Origin: Dasypus novemcinctus
Taxonomy: Eukaryota > Chordata > Mammalia > Cingulata > Dasypodidae
Assembly: GCF_030445035.2 (NCBI RefSeq)
Contig: NC_080680.1
Span: 54,015,212-54,079,211, forward strand
Direction: 5' to 3'
DNA: 64,000 nt
Part shown: positions 22,081-34,992 of the stretch, piece after piece
Position numbering within the stretch: position 1 is the stretch's first letter
Layout of the letters: each line of letters begins with the position of its first letter
The notes under the pieces: model-generated
Told to the model about the DNA's origin: nothing
Databases searched by the model: none
What the model saw: only the letters and a program-made list of their open reading frames with translations
Position numbers and translations under genes: made by a program

Positions 22081-24958
22081 TAGTGGTCATGCTTGTTATT
22101 CATTTTTATTAACAGGAACATCATTGGGATGCTGGGTGACTGGGAGTATTAGAGATAAATGTTTAAAATAAAACTGTAGTAAGTGACACCATCACATCAA
22201 AATTTACTTACCTTTTAGGGATTCCTAAATTAGACATAACCCACAGTAATATTTAGAAATATTCTCTCAGCTCAAATTCAAAATTTCATTGACCTTACAT
22301 CACACAAAAAAAATTAGATGACTTTGTCTAGGAAAAGGGGTCAAGGTTTTCCTGCTGAGGAATTAAGTATTAGCTAGTTAAGTAATTAAGAAGCATTGAA
22401 AACAGCTGATTCTCAGTGGAAACAAGAATCTCACAATGCTCTAACTCAGTGGAAAGTAATAGACCAGAAAAAATGCTTTCAGTTTTTTGGCCACTGTACA
22501 GGAATCATCAGTCTCTAGTCTTCCTGCTCATATGTTTTGGTTGTTTTCCCAGTTATTACCATAATTTTGTGATTTGAAAGCTATCATTAAATTAACTTCA
22601 TCAAGACTTGCTAGTATTTAAAATATTCTGCCATTGCAATACATGCATAAAGCTTTGTTTGAAGTTCGTTTCTGTCATGGAAAGAAGGCATTGCAGGAGG
22701 ATAGTTACATTTCAAAGGTATATTTGCAATGCTTGTACTTCCTCCAGTCCTTTATAATTCAATCAGTTGGGTATGAAGTGCTGACGATGAAGTGCAGAAG
22801 CAGAAAGTTCCTAGATCATTCTTTCAACTTTAAAAGTTACTAAATTAGACTTGGCCCTGCTCAGTAATGGATGTGCCAACATTCTGGATGCTGTCCAGAT
22901 TTAAAGAGGATTGTTTTAAAATTACTTGAAGTTTATAACAAAATACATTTCCACTAACACGAAAATGAAATTTGATCTCATTCTAAAGTTTCATTTAGTA
23001 AGCAAGTGATATATTTATTATACAAATTATTGGGAAATGTGGACAAAGAGATTACAAATAATTTAGACACCATAATTTTTGTGATCCTGGGCGTGTGCAG
23101 AGGGACAAGAGAGTGAGCTCACAATAGGGATCATTTTACAATAAATGCATAATATATATTTGTATATTATAGTATATATATATATATAGCATAGTATAGA
23201 TAAGTATAGTATATGCATAGTAGTATCTAATATAGTTTATAATTATTAGATATATATTACATATATAAACATGTGTGTAATAATACCATTACATGACTGT
23301 ACCTTTCTATTTTTTGGCAATCTGGGAATGAATTTTTGTCCATTCCCTTTAAGGCCCATAATCTCTTTGCCTGACACAAAGTAGGTAGTTAGTTTGTGTT
23401 TTTTGAATCAATGTTTGATGCCCTTTTTTAAGTGATTCCAGAATAGTGGGGTATTCATCTTCCTAATAGGTGATTTGCTTTCCCTATTCAATGACATGAA
23501 TGGTAATAAATTGGAATAGATGACCAAAGAAACAGAAACAGAATGTTGCATATAGGAAAAATAATTTGATTGCATTAAATTTTCAAAAAAACAAACCAGG
23601 AAAACATAATACTCCAAAGATGAGCAACTGCTCAAGAACTCATTTCCTTCTTGCAACTCTCAGAAAAATCAATGCTGAAGTTGGAAGAAATGAAGCAGTA
23701 CAGGTTCCATGAGAAACATCATCAGTATAAACTGAGCCAATAAAACTAATCTAAAGGGGCTTTTAGATTTTGATTAGATTGTAGATTGCAAGCATTTTGT
23801 GAAGTTTTTGTAAAAACAGCAATTGATTTCCCCTCTAACCAAGCAATTTAATCTATGGTACAAGTCACAAAGCCAGCTGTGGGATAGAGAGTTTCCCTGC
23901 AGGATCAGTGAACTAGAAGCAATACACCTGCCACTATGCTTCTAAAATAATCATTTGGCAAAGATAATTTTAATAGGCAGGGATAAAGGTTAACAACCTT
24001 TCTTAAGGCTCTTTAGGGCCAGAATGTTTCAAGTGCCACGCTCATCTTACCATTCCTCCCTCTTTCAGTCTTGTTCCTTTCTCTGCCAAAGAAAAATTGA
24101 GATTGACGGCTTTTGTTATACAGTTCATCATATTGGTTCAAATATGCAAGTATTCTTGCAGAATATATTAATATACGGCATGCTCTGAGATCATGCTAGA
24201 TAATGGAAAGTGAATGTGAGAGAAGCAGAAGATTTTTACTAGAGATTAGACAAGCCTGGGGAAAAACAAAAGTTTAACTTGTATTGAGTGGCCAAACAGA
24301 GTGGAGAGCTACCTGTTTTAAGATCTTGCTTTTTCCCTGGACAAATGGAAATAGCAAATGCTCAAGAATTGCATAGGACCAGACTTTAGGGATGTGGTTT
24401 CCAATGTACACTTCCTTTGCAGACACAGTCATAATGAAGTCCAACTCCTGCCTGGGGTTGGAGACTTTTGTCAGGAAACCATTTAGCAATATACCTCAGA
24501 GACTGTGTGGGTGGGGTGAAAGTGTGAGGGATGGTGGAGGAGTTGGAGGGTGGGGGAATATTCTGGAGGACAATTACTGGAGTAAAGGTTTGGGCATAAC
24601 TGTGGCAGGAAGAAACATTAGGTGTGGGCAGTGATACATAGGACTCATGGTAGCCATAACACTGTGGATTGATTCCACCACTCCTTGGAGAAATATGTTT
24701 ATCCATTTTGTGGCATTCCCTGCTGGTGACAAGCACTGCACTGTGTCAGAAAGTTTCTATGTGGTTTAACCAAGCCATAACCATGGGATGTTCGATCAAG
24801 CTTAATGTTAACTGTTAACTGCCATTAACTCTCATCAATTCCTTCCATTAAAAAGAGAGTGTCTTTGAGCAAATCATAATGCCTTGAGGTTTGTGTTTTT
24901 AGTCTGGGTACATGAAAAGAATAACTCATGCCTAAACTGTATTAGAGAGACATGAGGA
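22081..24958. other. Non-coding, nothing firm
   Basis: No gene or clear mobile element recognised. A TA-rich low-complexity tract lies at about 23,150-23,275 ('agtatatatatatatatagc' and neighbours). A line near 23,350-23,410 ('ctgacacaaagtaggtagtt') loosely resembles an antisense MIR or L2 end. Frames of 60-116 residues are unsupported. Confidence 0.45.
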
Positions 24959-24976
24959 TTAATAAAATACTTTTTT
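24959..24976. repeat. Target-site duplication, 3' side of minus-strand L1
   Basis: 'ttaataaaatactttttt' at the T-rich end of the L1 pairs with 'ttaacaaattacttttt' at 31,693-31,709, 15 of 17 bases alike. In the sense of the element both begin with A-rich sequence, as expected from L1 endonuclease cutting. Confidence 0.75.
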
Positions 24977-26069
24977 TAGCAAATCGACTTTATTGATATA
25001 TAATAAAACATAAATCCATCCAAAGTGTATAATCAATGGAATTTGGTATAATCACATAGTTGTGCATTTATCACTTCAATCATTTTTAGAGCATTTTCAT
25101 TATTCTAGGAATAGTAATAATAAAAATAAACAAAAATCAACCAAACAAAACTCATCACCTCTCAGTTTTTCTATGCTTCCCCTGCCATACATAGCTGCTA
25201 TTCTGTTTCCTTCTCTTTAGTTTATTTGTATTTATATTTTGTAAAAACAGTTTTATATAGGCAGTATCACTCATTTCCATATTTTACATGAGGTTTTACA
25301 ATGTTATACAGTCCCATGTTGTATTTTTCAGCTTTCCTTCTAGTAATAGACATAACCTTAGACTTTCCCTTCCAAGCACTGTCATACCCATAGAATAACT
25401 CTGCTAGTCATAAACACCATGATGTATTCATCATTTCCATTCATTTCCAAAGATTTACAAACATTTCCACCAATTCTGCACAGATTAAACTTCACCTTTC
25501 CATTCTTTACCCTCTTTCTATTTTCTGATGGCCTATATTCTAATTATTAATTCCATGAGTTTACATAATATATTTAGCTCATAATAGCACAGTCATGCCG
25601 TATTTGTCCCTTTCTGTATGGCTTGCTTCACTCAACATAATGTCCTAAAGGTTCATCCATGTTATCATATGCTTCACAATTTCATTTCTTCCTACTGTTG
25701 CATAATATTCTATCATGTGTATACACAATTTGTTTATCTATTCATCAGTTGGTGGACACTTGAATTGCTTCCAACTTTTGGCAATCATGAATAATGCCAC
25801 TATGAACATCAGTGTGCAAATGTCTATTCATGTCACTGCTCTCAGTTCTTCTGGGTATATACTTAGTAATGGTACTGCCAGGCCACACAGCAAGTCTATA
25901 ATCAGCTTCCTTAGGAATTGCCAAACAGTCCTCCAAAGTGGCTATACATTCCCACCAATAATGAATAAGTGAATAAGTATCCCTACCTCTCCACATCCTC
26001 TCCATTTACAGTTTTCTAACTTTTTAATAGCGTCCAGTCTAATAGGTGAGAAATTATATCCCATTATAG

Positions 26070-26253
26070 TTTTTTTAATTTTTAAAAATTATTTAATTTA
26101 TTTATTCCCTCCACCTTTGTTGTTTGTGCCTGCTGTCTACTCTCTATATCTGCTCATCTTTTTTTCTTTTTAGGAGGTCCCAGGAACTGGACCCAGGACC
26201 TCTGATGTGGGTGTGAGGTGCCCAATCTTTTGAGCCACTATTGATTCCTTCCC
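26070..26253 (-). repeat. DAS-type SINE inside the L1
   Basis: Starts with a T run and ends 'gagccactattgattcc'. It contains 'ggaactggacccaggacc' where the complement of the B box region lies. It is the first of two SINEs inserted between L1 words that are adjacent in other L1s ('cccattatag' and 'attgatttgcatttcc'). Confidence 0.75.
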
Positions 26254-26682
26254 TATATATTTTTTTAAAGATTTATGTTTTACTTTATTTTTAATTTATC
26301 CCTCTCTCCCCCAGATGGTTTTCTTGTCTATCTGCTCATTGTGTGTTTGCTTTCTCCAGCAGGCACTTGAAAAGAACTCAGGGCCCCCCACATGGGAGAT
26401 GGATGCTCAATGGTCTGAGCCACACCCATTCCCTGTGGGCTGCAGCATCTTCTGGCCTGTGGTATCTGCTCATTTAAACATCTGCTCAATGTGGCATCTA
26501 GGTCTCCTGGTGGAGGATGCAGGCATCTAGCTCTCATTGAGGCAGGGTGCAGGTGTCGAGCTCTAGTTGCAGTGAGGGTGGAAGTCTGCTTTCTTCTTTA
26601 GGAGACAATGGAACCCAAACCAGGGACCTTCCATGTGGTAGGCATATGGCCAACTGATTGAGCCATATTAATTTCCTTGCCA
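26254..26682 (-). repeat. DAS-type SINE, long or dimeric variant, inside the L1
   Basis: Two tRNA-like ends are seen on the minus strand, one near 26,375-26,435 ('cccacatgggagatgg') and one near 26,600-26,680 ('gggaccttccatgtggtagg'). That suggests a dimer or an internally extended variant. It abuts the SINE at 26,070. The two together may have used the target 'cattatag/cattgtag'. Confidence 0.65.
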
Positions 26683-26689
26683 CATCTGC

Positions 26690-29600
26690 TTCCTCTCATT
26701 GTAGTATTGATTTGCATTTCCTTGATTCCTAGTGATGTTGAACATTTTTTTCAAGTGTTTCCTTGTCTTTCTTCTTTGGACAATTCATTTGCCAATTTTT
26801 TAATTGGGTAATTTGTCTTTTTATTGTTGACTTACATGATCTCTTCATATATCATGGATATTAAACCATTATCAGATATGTGATTGCCAAATATTTCTGC
26901 ATTAAGTCAGCTGCCTTTTGCTCTTTTGAGGTGTAAAATGATTAATTTTGAAGAGGTCCCATTTATCTATTTTTATCTTTTGTTGCTTGTGCTTTTGGTG
27001 CAAGATTTAAGAAACTGCCACTTACCACAAGATCTTGAAGATGTTTTTCTAGGAATTTTATGGTGTTAGCTTTTACACTTAGGTCCTTAATCCATTTTGA
27101 GTTAATTTTTTTGTAAGGTGTGAGAAAAGGGTCTTCTTTCTTTCTTTTGGACATGGCTATCCAGTTATCTCAGGTCCATTTGTTGAATAGACTGCTCTGA
27201 ACAAACTGGGAGAGCTTGACTGCCTTGTCAAAAATCACTTGACTATAGACATTAGGGTCTATTTTTGAGTTCTTGATTTGGTTCTACTGGTCGTTCTGCC
27301 TGTTATGTCAATATCATGCTGATCTTAGCACTATTGTAAGTAATATGCTTTAAGTCAGGAAGTAAGAGTCGTCCAACTTTGTTGTTCTTTTTAAAGATAT
27401 TTTTGGCTATTTAGGGCCCCTTACCCTCCTAAATAAATTTGATGATTGGCTTTTTCCTTTCTGTGAAAAAGGCTGTTGGGAACTTTATCAGAACTGCATT
27501 GAATATGTCTATAAGTTTGGCATCTTAATGATATTTAGCCATCCAATCCATGAACACGGAATGCCCTTCCATTTATTTAAGTCTTCTTTGGTTTCTTTAG
27601 CAATGGTTTATAGTTTTCTGAATACAGGCATTTTATGTCCTTGTTTAAGTTTATTTCTAGATATTTGACTGTTTTAGATGCTATTATAAATGGATTTTTA
27701 AAAAATGATTTCTTCCTACGATTGTACATCAGAAGCGTATAGAAATACGATTGATTTTTGCATATTAATCTTATTTCCTGCCACTTTGCTAAACTCGTCT
27801 ATAAATTCTACTGTCTCTGTTTTTAATTTTTCAGGATTTTCTAGGTATAGGATCATATGATTAGTGAGTAATGAAAGTTTTATTTCTTCCTTTCCTATTT
27901 GGGTGCTTTTTATTTTTTTTATCTAGCCTAATTGTTCTAGCACAATATCGAGTAACAGTGAATAACAGTGATGGCAGTGGACATTCTTATCTTTTTCCTG
28001 ATCTCAGTTGTAAAGCTTTCCACCTTTCACTTTTGAATACAATGCTAGCTGTAGATTTTTCAAAGATGCACTTTACCATATTGAGAAAGCTTCCTTATAG
28101 TCCTCTTCTGGAGTGATTTTATGAAGAAGGGATGCTGTATTTTGTTGAATGCCTTTTCTGCATCAATCAGGAGGATCATGTGATTTTTATTCTTTAATTT
28201 ATTAATGTAGTGTATTACATTAATTAATTTTCTTGTGTTGAACCACCCTTGCATACCTGAAATAAAATCCACTTGATAGCGGTGTACAATTCTTTAAGTG
28301 TTCTTTTGGATTCAGTTTGCAAGTAATTTGTTGACATTTGCATCTATTTTCATTAGAGATATTGGTCTATAATTTTAATTTTCATAGAATATTGTTTTTG
28401 ATATTAGGGTAATGATGGTTTCATAGAATGAGTTTGGTAGAATTCTTTCTTGTTCTATTTTTTCAGAGAGCTTGAGTAATTATGGTATTAGATTATCTTC
28501 GAGTGATTGCTAAAATTTACCTGTGAAACCATTGGTCCCAGGCATTTTATATTTGGGAGATTTTTGATGAATGTTTCAATCTCTGAACTTGTGATTGGTT
28601 TGCTGAGGTGTTCTATTACTTCTAGGGTCAGTGTAGGTGACTTGTGTGTTTCTAGGAATTCATCCATCTCCTCTACATTGTTTCATTTTTTTGGCATACA
28701 GTTGTTCATAGTATCCTCTTAGCATCTCTCTTATTTCTGTGGGGTCAGTGGTTATGTCCCCCTCTCTTATTTCTGATTTTCTTTATTTGAAGTCTTCTCT
28801 CTTTTTACTTTGTCAGTCTTGCTAAGGGTAATCGACTTTGTTGATCTTCTTAAAGAACCAATTTTAGTTTTGTTGATTCTCTCTTTTTTTGTTGTTGTTC
28901 TTCATTTATTTCTGCTCTAATCTTTAATATATCTTTCCTTTGGCTTGGTTTGGGATTAATTTGCTGTTCTTTTTTCTAGTTCCTCCAATGTGTAGTTAGA
29001 TCTTCAATTTGAGCTCATTCTTCTTTTTTAATGTAATCCTTGAGGAATATAAATTTCCCTCTCAGCACTGCCTTTGCAAACCCATAGACTTTGATATATT
29101 GTGTTCTCATTTTCATTTCTCTCAAGATATTTATTTATTTCTGTTGCAATTTCTTCTTTGACCCAATGATTATTTAAGAGTATGTTGTTTAAATTCCATA
29201 AATTTAAGGGTTTTCCTTTTTTCAGCCTATTATTGATTTCCAGCTTCATTCTCTTACAATCGAAGAAAGGGTTTTATATAACTTTGATCTTTTTTAAATT
29301 AGTAAGACTTATCCTGTGGCACAAAATTTGGTGTATCTTGAAGAAAGTTCTTGAAAAAAATGTATGTCCTGCTGTTTCTGGATGCAGTGCTCTATAGTTT
29401 TCTGTTAAGTCTAGTTCATTTATTATATTACCCGCACTCTCTGTTTCTTTATTTTCTGTCTCGAAGTTCTATCCAATGCTGAAAGCAGGTCATTGAACCC
29501 TCCAGCTATTACTGTAGAGACTTATATTTCTCCTTCCAGTTTTTCCAGTGTGTGTCTGATATGTCTTGGGGCACTCAGTTTAGGTTCATAGATTTTTAGT

Positions 29601-29900
29601 ATAGTCATTTCTTCTATGTGAATTGTCACGCTTATTAATATATAATGACCTTTTTCATCCCTTATAATGGTTTTTCATTTAAAACCGATTTTGTCTGATA
29701 TTAGTATCACAACTCCAGCTCTTTTTTTGGTTACTATTTGCATGGCATATCTTTTTACAACCTTTCACTTTTAACCTGGTTGTGTCCTTATAGCTAAGGT
29801 TAGTCTCCTATAGATATCATACAGATGGTTCATGTTTTTAAATCATTAATCAGTGTATTTCTTTTGATTCTGGAGTTAGTCATTAACATTCAGTGTTATT
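26690..29900 (-). pseudogene. L1 ORF2 (endonuclease-reverse transcriptase) remnant
   Basis: Open pieces include 28,060-28,272, with [14 protein letters not shown], the reverse transcriptase motif before the active site. The piece at 29,028-29,249 reads LNNILLNNHWVKEEI, the linker after the endonuclease. The endonuclease segment (29,440-29,760) includes a decayed form of the 'GDFN' motif, AGGFND. At the catalytic FADD position (near 27,860-27,872) the bases now read TNHM, so the active site is lost. Two or more frame breaks. Confidence 0.88.
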
Positions 29901-30046
29901 ACTCTAAAGGCATTACTTACTTCATCCATTTTGTTCTATGGTTTTCTGTCATCCTACCCTACTATTGTCTGTCTTTTTTACCCTTTAATTTACCTTTTCT
30001 ATTATTCTTTATTTTTAAACTCTTCTCCAAATCTCTCATGCTCGTT

Positions 30047-31000
30047 TTATTTCTTTTCATGCTGCAGCACTCCCTTTAGTATCTCCTGTAATTCTAATCT
30101 TTTGGTAACATATTCTACCGGTTTTTGTCTCTGTTTGTCTCTGAAGACTTTAAATTCACCCTCATTTTTGAAAGACAGTTTTGCCAGATACAGAATTCTT
30201 GACTGGCAGTTTTTCTCTTTTGGTACCTTAAATACATCATACCACTTTCTTCTCTCCTCCATGGTTTCTGTGAGCAGCCAACACTTAATCTTATTGAGAT
30301 TCCCTTGTATGTGATTCTTTGCTTTTCTCTTGTTCCTTTCGGAATCCTCTCTTCATCTCTGATATTTGTCATTCTGAATAGCAGGTTTCTCAGAGTAAGT
30401 TTATTTGGATTTATTATTTTTGTGTGTGTTTTACTTCTTGGATATTGATATTTATATCTTTCATGAGGTTAGAGAAGTTTTCATTCATTATTTCCTCAAA
30501 TATTCTTTCTGCCCCTATTCCATTCTCTTTTCGTCTGGGACACAAATAATACATATATTTGTACATTTTATGTTGTCATTCAATTCCCTGAAATCCTGTT
30601 CCATTTTTCTGTTCTCTTCTCTGTCTTTGCTCCTGTCTTTTTCATTTCAGATGTTCTGTCTTTAAAATCACTAATTCTGTCTTTGAACAATTCAAATCTG
30701 CTCTCATGTGCCTCTAATATATTTTTAATCTCATCCATTATGTTTTTCATTCTTGTAAGGATTGTTACATTCTTTGCAGGCTTTCAAATCAATCTTTATA
30801 CCCACCCAGTGCCTTCTTTATTTCTTAGTCATATTTTCTTTCATATTTTTTTTCATATTTTCTTTGAATTGATTTTGGAGAATTGTGTGATTTTCATTGC
30901 ATAATTATCTTAAATCCTGTATCTCATGGGATGTTGATTTGGTCCTTTGCCTGGGCTCTCTTCCTGTTTCCTAATATAGATTTTTTTTTGCTGATGATTA
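30047..31000 (-). pseudogene. L1 ORF1 (RNA-binding protein) remnant
   Basis: Two overlapping minus-strand frames (30,047-30,262 and 30,115-30,372) match the ORF1p C-terminal domain: one has LQEILKGVLQ and KLSFKNEGE, the other has ITYKGISIRLS. They are in different frames, so a frameshift separates them. The coiled-coil part (30,400-31,000) is visible only as degraded sequence. Confidence 0.85.
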
Positions 31001-31749
31001 GGCATTGGAATATGTTGGCGAATTTACTCTGATGGCCAATTTCTCTGTCTTGCCTATTTTTTTTTTTCACAGCTTTTCTTTGATTTTCAGTTTACTCTAA
31101 GTCTTTAAAGTTGCCCAGCTTGAATTACCAAAATTGGGCCAAGGACTCATGAATGGGTCACACATTTTCTCCTAGGACCTAGTGTTCAGAAATAACCAAA
31201 AGAAGTTTTTGTCCATTTCATTTCCAGACAGGCTAGCATATGGCACTCATTGACACACCTCATCACAGAGATATTTCAGTCCCCACTGTCCTGTGTTTTT
31301 TTCTGACCAAAGCCAAGGTTCAAAGGAGGCTCTGCTAGCTGAATTCACTGAACAATAGCTCCTGACTCACCCTCCCTTTTTTCTTGTAACAGCTGACAGG
31401 GAGGAAGATTTCTGTCTCCTTTCCATCAGCTGCAGTGAATCAGGGGTTTACCCCAGCTTAATATCTTGGGGTGGGAGAGGGGAGCCCTTCCTGGCTCATG
31501 CAAGTTTGGTAACTCATGTTTCTTGTTTCAGGTTTTTCATCTCTCTCTCTATCATGCTCCTGGGAGTTGTGTAGCACTGTCTTGGTCTGCTGTCCCACAG
31601 CAGGTCCCTTGGATAACTATTGGCTTTTTCTCCATTGTTTTTGTGTGAAACTTGAGCCTTGCCTGCCTACTCCAATGCCATCTTCCTGGAACTTAACAAA
31701 TTACTTTTTCATGATAAAAATCATCATCATAATTATTATTACATTGCCT

Positions 31750-31960
31750 AATGATTATTGGGCACTTAAAATATTTCAGACATTGTTTCTAGTACTTTAC
31801 AGATATTATATTAATATATCATTACAAATAATCTTAGGAATGGAAACCATTAATATCTGCACAATGAAGAAACTGATTTACATAAAAATATTTATTTACC
31901 TTTTCCTGATATCATATAGGATTTTTAGTGTCAAAGCTAGAGTAAACCTGGGTCATCTGA
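31750..31960 (+). repeat. MIR SINE
   Basis: 'tgattattgggcacttaaaa', 'agtactttacagatatta', 'tcttaggaatgg' and 'aatgaagaaactgattt' follow the MIR consensus order, ending near 'gtcaaagctagagtaaacc'. It starts just outside the L1's 5' target duplication, so it may be the older sequence into which the L1 inserted. Confidence 0.65.
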
Positions 31961-31964
31961 CCAT

Positions 31965-33310
31965 AAATCTCATGTAAAAGGAATATAAACTATTTAAATA
32001 TTTGCTAAATGAAAGCAAATAAAATATAGTATTATCTATGTACAATTATCATGAAGGTGAATACAGTACAATCTGACCAAGTTTTCAGATGGTTTTATAT
32101 CCCTTATACAGTAAAATGTTTAGCTATTAGGGATTAATAGTAGATTAATATTACAGACAATGTGGACAATGTGGACAATGTGGCTAAACTCTTGATCTAA
32201 CTTCATGTTTTTTGAGGCACAGATTCTCAATACTGCCTCATCCATAAATGACTGACTTCAGGGATAATTATTAAGTACAATGGTACCAGAAGTTGTGCTT
32301 TTCTTGAGTTCGTGTTTTATTTTCTTAGGGATACACTAGATTCTCTCTTTTTATCTTTCTTAACTTTTGGAAAGATCAGAACAAACGTTCGCAGCCTTCC
32401 TCTAGCAATTATACCCAATATTATGAATTGTTTTCATGGGTGATGATTTTACCTTTGATATCCTCTTAAATTCTGATTCTATTTGCTCTTTGCACTTATG
32501 TGTTTATTAATTCACATGTGTTTAATAATTTATCTTTGTGGTAATTTTTCAGTGTTCCAATTTACAGTCCTGAAATTTTATCTATGTTCTAAAAGTGAAG
32601 TAGCTATAATTAAATAAATAGATATGCCTTAGCAATTCGTTCTCTAATGCCAGCTTACCAATTTTAAGTAGAAAAGATTTGTTTGAAATAATGTTTGTTA
32701 CTTTTTTTTTTTTTTTTGGCTACCAGTTTAATAAAACACAGAATGAGGAAATTATCTGACTGACTTTCATTGTTATCAACAAGAGAAGGTTGTTTTTTAG
32801 TTGTGAAATTTCCCAATGGAACCCTTGCATTAGTTCACTCAAGTTAATTTTAGGCCTCTGCAAGAATGAAATGCCTGGAAATGGGACAGGAATTTCCTAT
32901 GCCTGTTCAGGACACAGGGTCTGTCAAGACTTTATATAATTAATACAAACTTTCAAAAGGCCTATCAGATACTTTTTCTTTTAGAAACATGGGCTCAAAA
33001 CATTTTATATAGCCTAGATGGAATTGTATAACCTTTCATGCTGCTGGGCATCCTGAAGGAAAACATTAGAAACTCATTCTTATATAAAATTATGGAGAGT
33101 TCAAACCTGTATAGGTACATAAAATAACATAAAAAAAAACATAAAATAATAGACTTGGAAGTTGTCCAGAGCATAGAGGATAGAGGTCAGAGGGGATGAA
33201 GGACTGAAAGCATTTTGAATTTAGTGGCCAAGGAATCTCTTTTTATAACATTCTTTCTTTCTTTCTTTGTCTTTCTCTCTCTGTTTCTCTAAAAATTCAT
33301 TGTTTTCTCG
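31965..33310. other. Non-coding, nothing recognised
   Basis: AT-rich DNA with a run of about 18 T at 32,702-32,719 and a TTTC-rich patch at 33,255-33,290. A triplet 'gacaatgtg' repeat occurs at 32,155-32,181. No gene or repeat family recognised. Confidence 0.45.
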
Positions 33311-33314
33311 ACAA

Positions 33315-34130
33315 TTTAACTCAATAAATACTCATAATAAATTTTGGAAAATATGATACACAAGAAAAAGGAGCAATTAGCGTGCATTTTCACATCTTTC
33401 AAACATAATTCTTAATATTTTTTCAGGCAAATATGCCAACTTTCCAACTCTATTTATGTTTGAATTCAGTTATATAAGTTTTAAGGGCAAGTTCAAATAT
33501 TGGAGTATCATGTTTTATTCAAATAGAGAGTTTCAGATATGAAGTAGTTAGAGAACAATGTATTTGTAGGAAAAGGTTTCTGAATCAATTAAGTTCTTAA
33601 TTATTGATATTGAGAGTTAAAATAGTATATTTGTCAAATTTGTAAATCATTTTTTATTTCAAGGATTTGTGTGTAAATATGTAAAAAAAAGTTTGCAATA
33701 TATAAATATGCAATATATGACATTGTAAAATATATAATGCTTTCTTACTTTTTAAACTTAACATCACAGAATAATTATTGCCTAACTGAATCACTATACA
33801 ATATTTCATAGCATGGAGTTTTTGTATTGACTAATCATTTCCTTATTCTTGAACATTTAGTGTGTGCTTTATTCCTAAATTGATCTATTTTAATTATGCT
33901 ATAGTACATATTTATTATGGTTTTTTGGTTTTGTGTTTTTCACTTTTATCTGAAGATAAATTCTAAAAGTAGAATGATGGGATGACAAACTTTTTATGGC
34001 ACTCTTACTAATTGCTAATTACTTTTGAAATAATGGACCAATTTATATTGACACATTCAATTATGAAATTGTCATATTTTCAGCATAACCAGGGCACTAG
34101 TATATATGAAAACATTCTTATAAGTCAGGT
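33315..34130 (-). mobile_element. Probable old L1 3' region fragment
   Basis: Words such as 'ttcttgaacatttagtgtgt', 'aattatgctatagtacat' and 'ctaaaagtagaatgatggga' follow the common reverse-complement L1 3'-region text ('ttggacatttaggttgt', 'cctagaagtggaattgctgg'). Diverged; limits approximate. Confidence 0.5.
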
Positions 34131-34378
34131 GCTCTTAAGTTTGAATCAATTTACCTTAGTTTGATTTCTAGGCAGGTAGATTTTTCTATACATTTAGGTA
34201 ACCATATGTTTTCTCCTTTTATATTTTTAAATGAAAACTCTGTTGCTTTATTAGTATCCATATTCCATGTTCGTGGATGTAGTAATAAATGATTCCAAAG
34301 TTGTTTGGTATGGTGCTTTAAAAAATCCTTTTGTCCTTTCACTTTTAATAATGCTTGTATGTTTGCCATGTAGTAGTG

Positions 34379-34987
34379 TGTATTAGTCAGCCAAAGGGAT
34401 GGATGCAAAATACCAGAAATCTGTTGGCTTTTATAAAGGGCATTTTTTTGAGGTAAAAGCTTACAGTTACAAGGCCATAAAGCATAAGTTACTTCCCTCA
34501 CCAAAGTCTATTGCCACGAGTTGGGGCAAGAAGGCTGCTGAAGTTTGCCAAGAGTTCAGGCTTCTTAGGTTCCTTTCTTCCCAGGAATCTGTTTCTCTCT
34601 GGGCTCAACTGCTGTGCTTTCTCCACAAGGCCAGCTGTAGACTATCAGGAAAATGGCTTTGTCTCTCCTCCCGGGGCTTTTGCTGTGTCTAAGTATTCGC
34701 CTCTGTTTCTCCGTGCCCTTCTCCTATGTGCTCATTTCCCAGGCTACAGCTCAAAAACTCCAGCATCAAAACTCCAACATCAAAACTCCAACTAACTTCT
34801 CTGCTCTGTCATGTGGTTTTATCTGTGAGTTTCCAACCACCAAGGGGGCAGGGACTCAACATCCTACTGATGTGGCCCAATCAAAGCCCTAATCATAATT
34901 TAATCACACCCAGGTACAGACCAGCTTACAAACATCATCCATCCAATATCTATTTTTGGAATTCATAAGACATATCAAACTGCTACA
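34379..34987 (-). repeat. Solo LTR, ERVL-like family, copy 1
   Basis: 609 bases starting 'tgtattagtcagccaaaggg' and ending 'aaactgctaca' (TG to CA). Flanks are 'tagtg' (34,374-34,378) and 'cagtg' (34,988-34,992), a 5-base duplication with one mismatch. Two sibling copies are at 37,424 and 38,405. The plus-strand start resembles the outer end of the ERVL LTR at 11,899, whose provirus reads on the minus strand, so minus is inferred. No internal genes adjoin it. Confidence 0.7.
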
Positions 34988-34992
34988 CAGTG

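Larger units (their letters stand above)
24971..31692 (-). mobile_element. Near full-length decayed L1 retrotransposon
   Basis: The plus strand shows the reverse complement of an L1 from poly-A (24,971) to 5' UTR (31,692). Landmarks in order: 3' UTR 24,975-25,700; ORF2 C-terminal region 26,700-27,600; reverse transcriptase 27,600-28,500; endonuclease 29,440-29,760; ORF1 30,050-31,000; 5' UTR to 'gccatcttcctggaact', whose complement begins 'agttccaggaagatggc', a usual L1 start. With its two inserted SINEs removed it is about 6.1 kb. Stops and frameshifts throughout; not active. Confidence 0.9.

Noticed and set aside
29825..30904. Plus-strand hydrophobic frames (up to 127 residues)
   Set aside because: They are complements of the A-rich ORF1 and ORF2 start of a minus-strand L1; such antisense frames are Phe/Leu/Ser-rich by composition.
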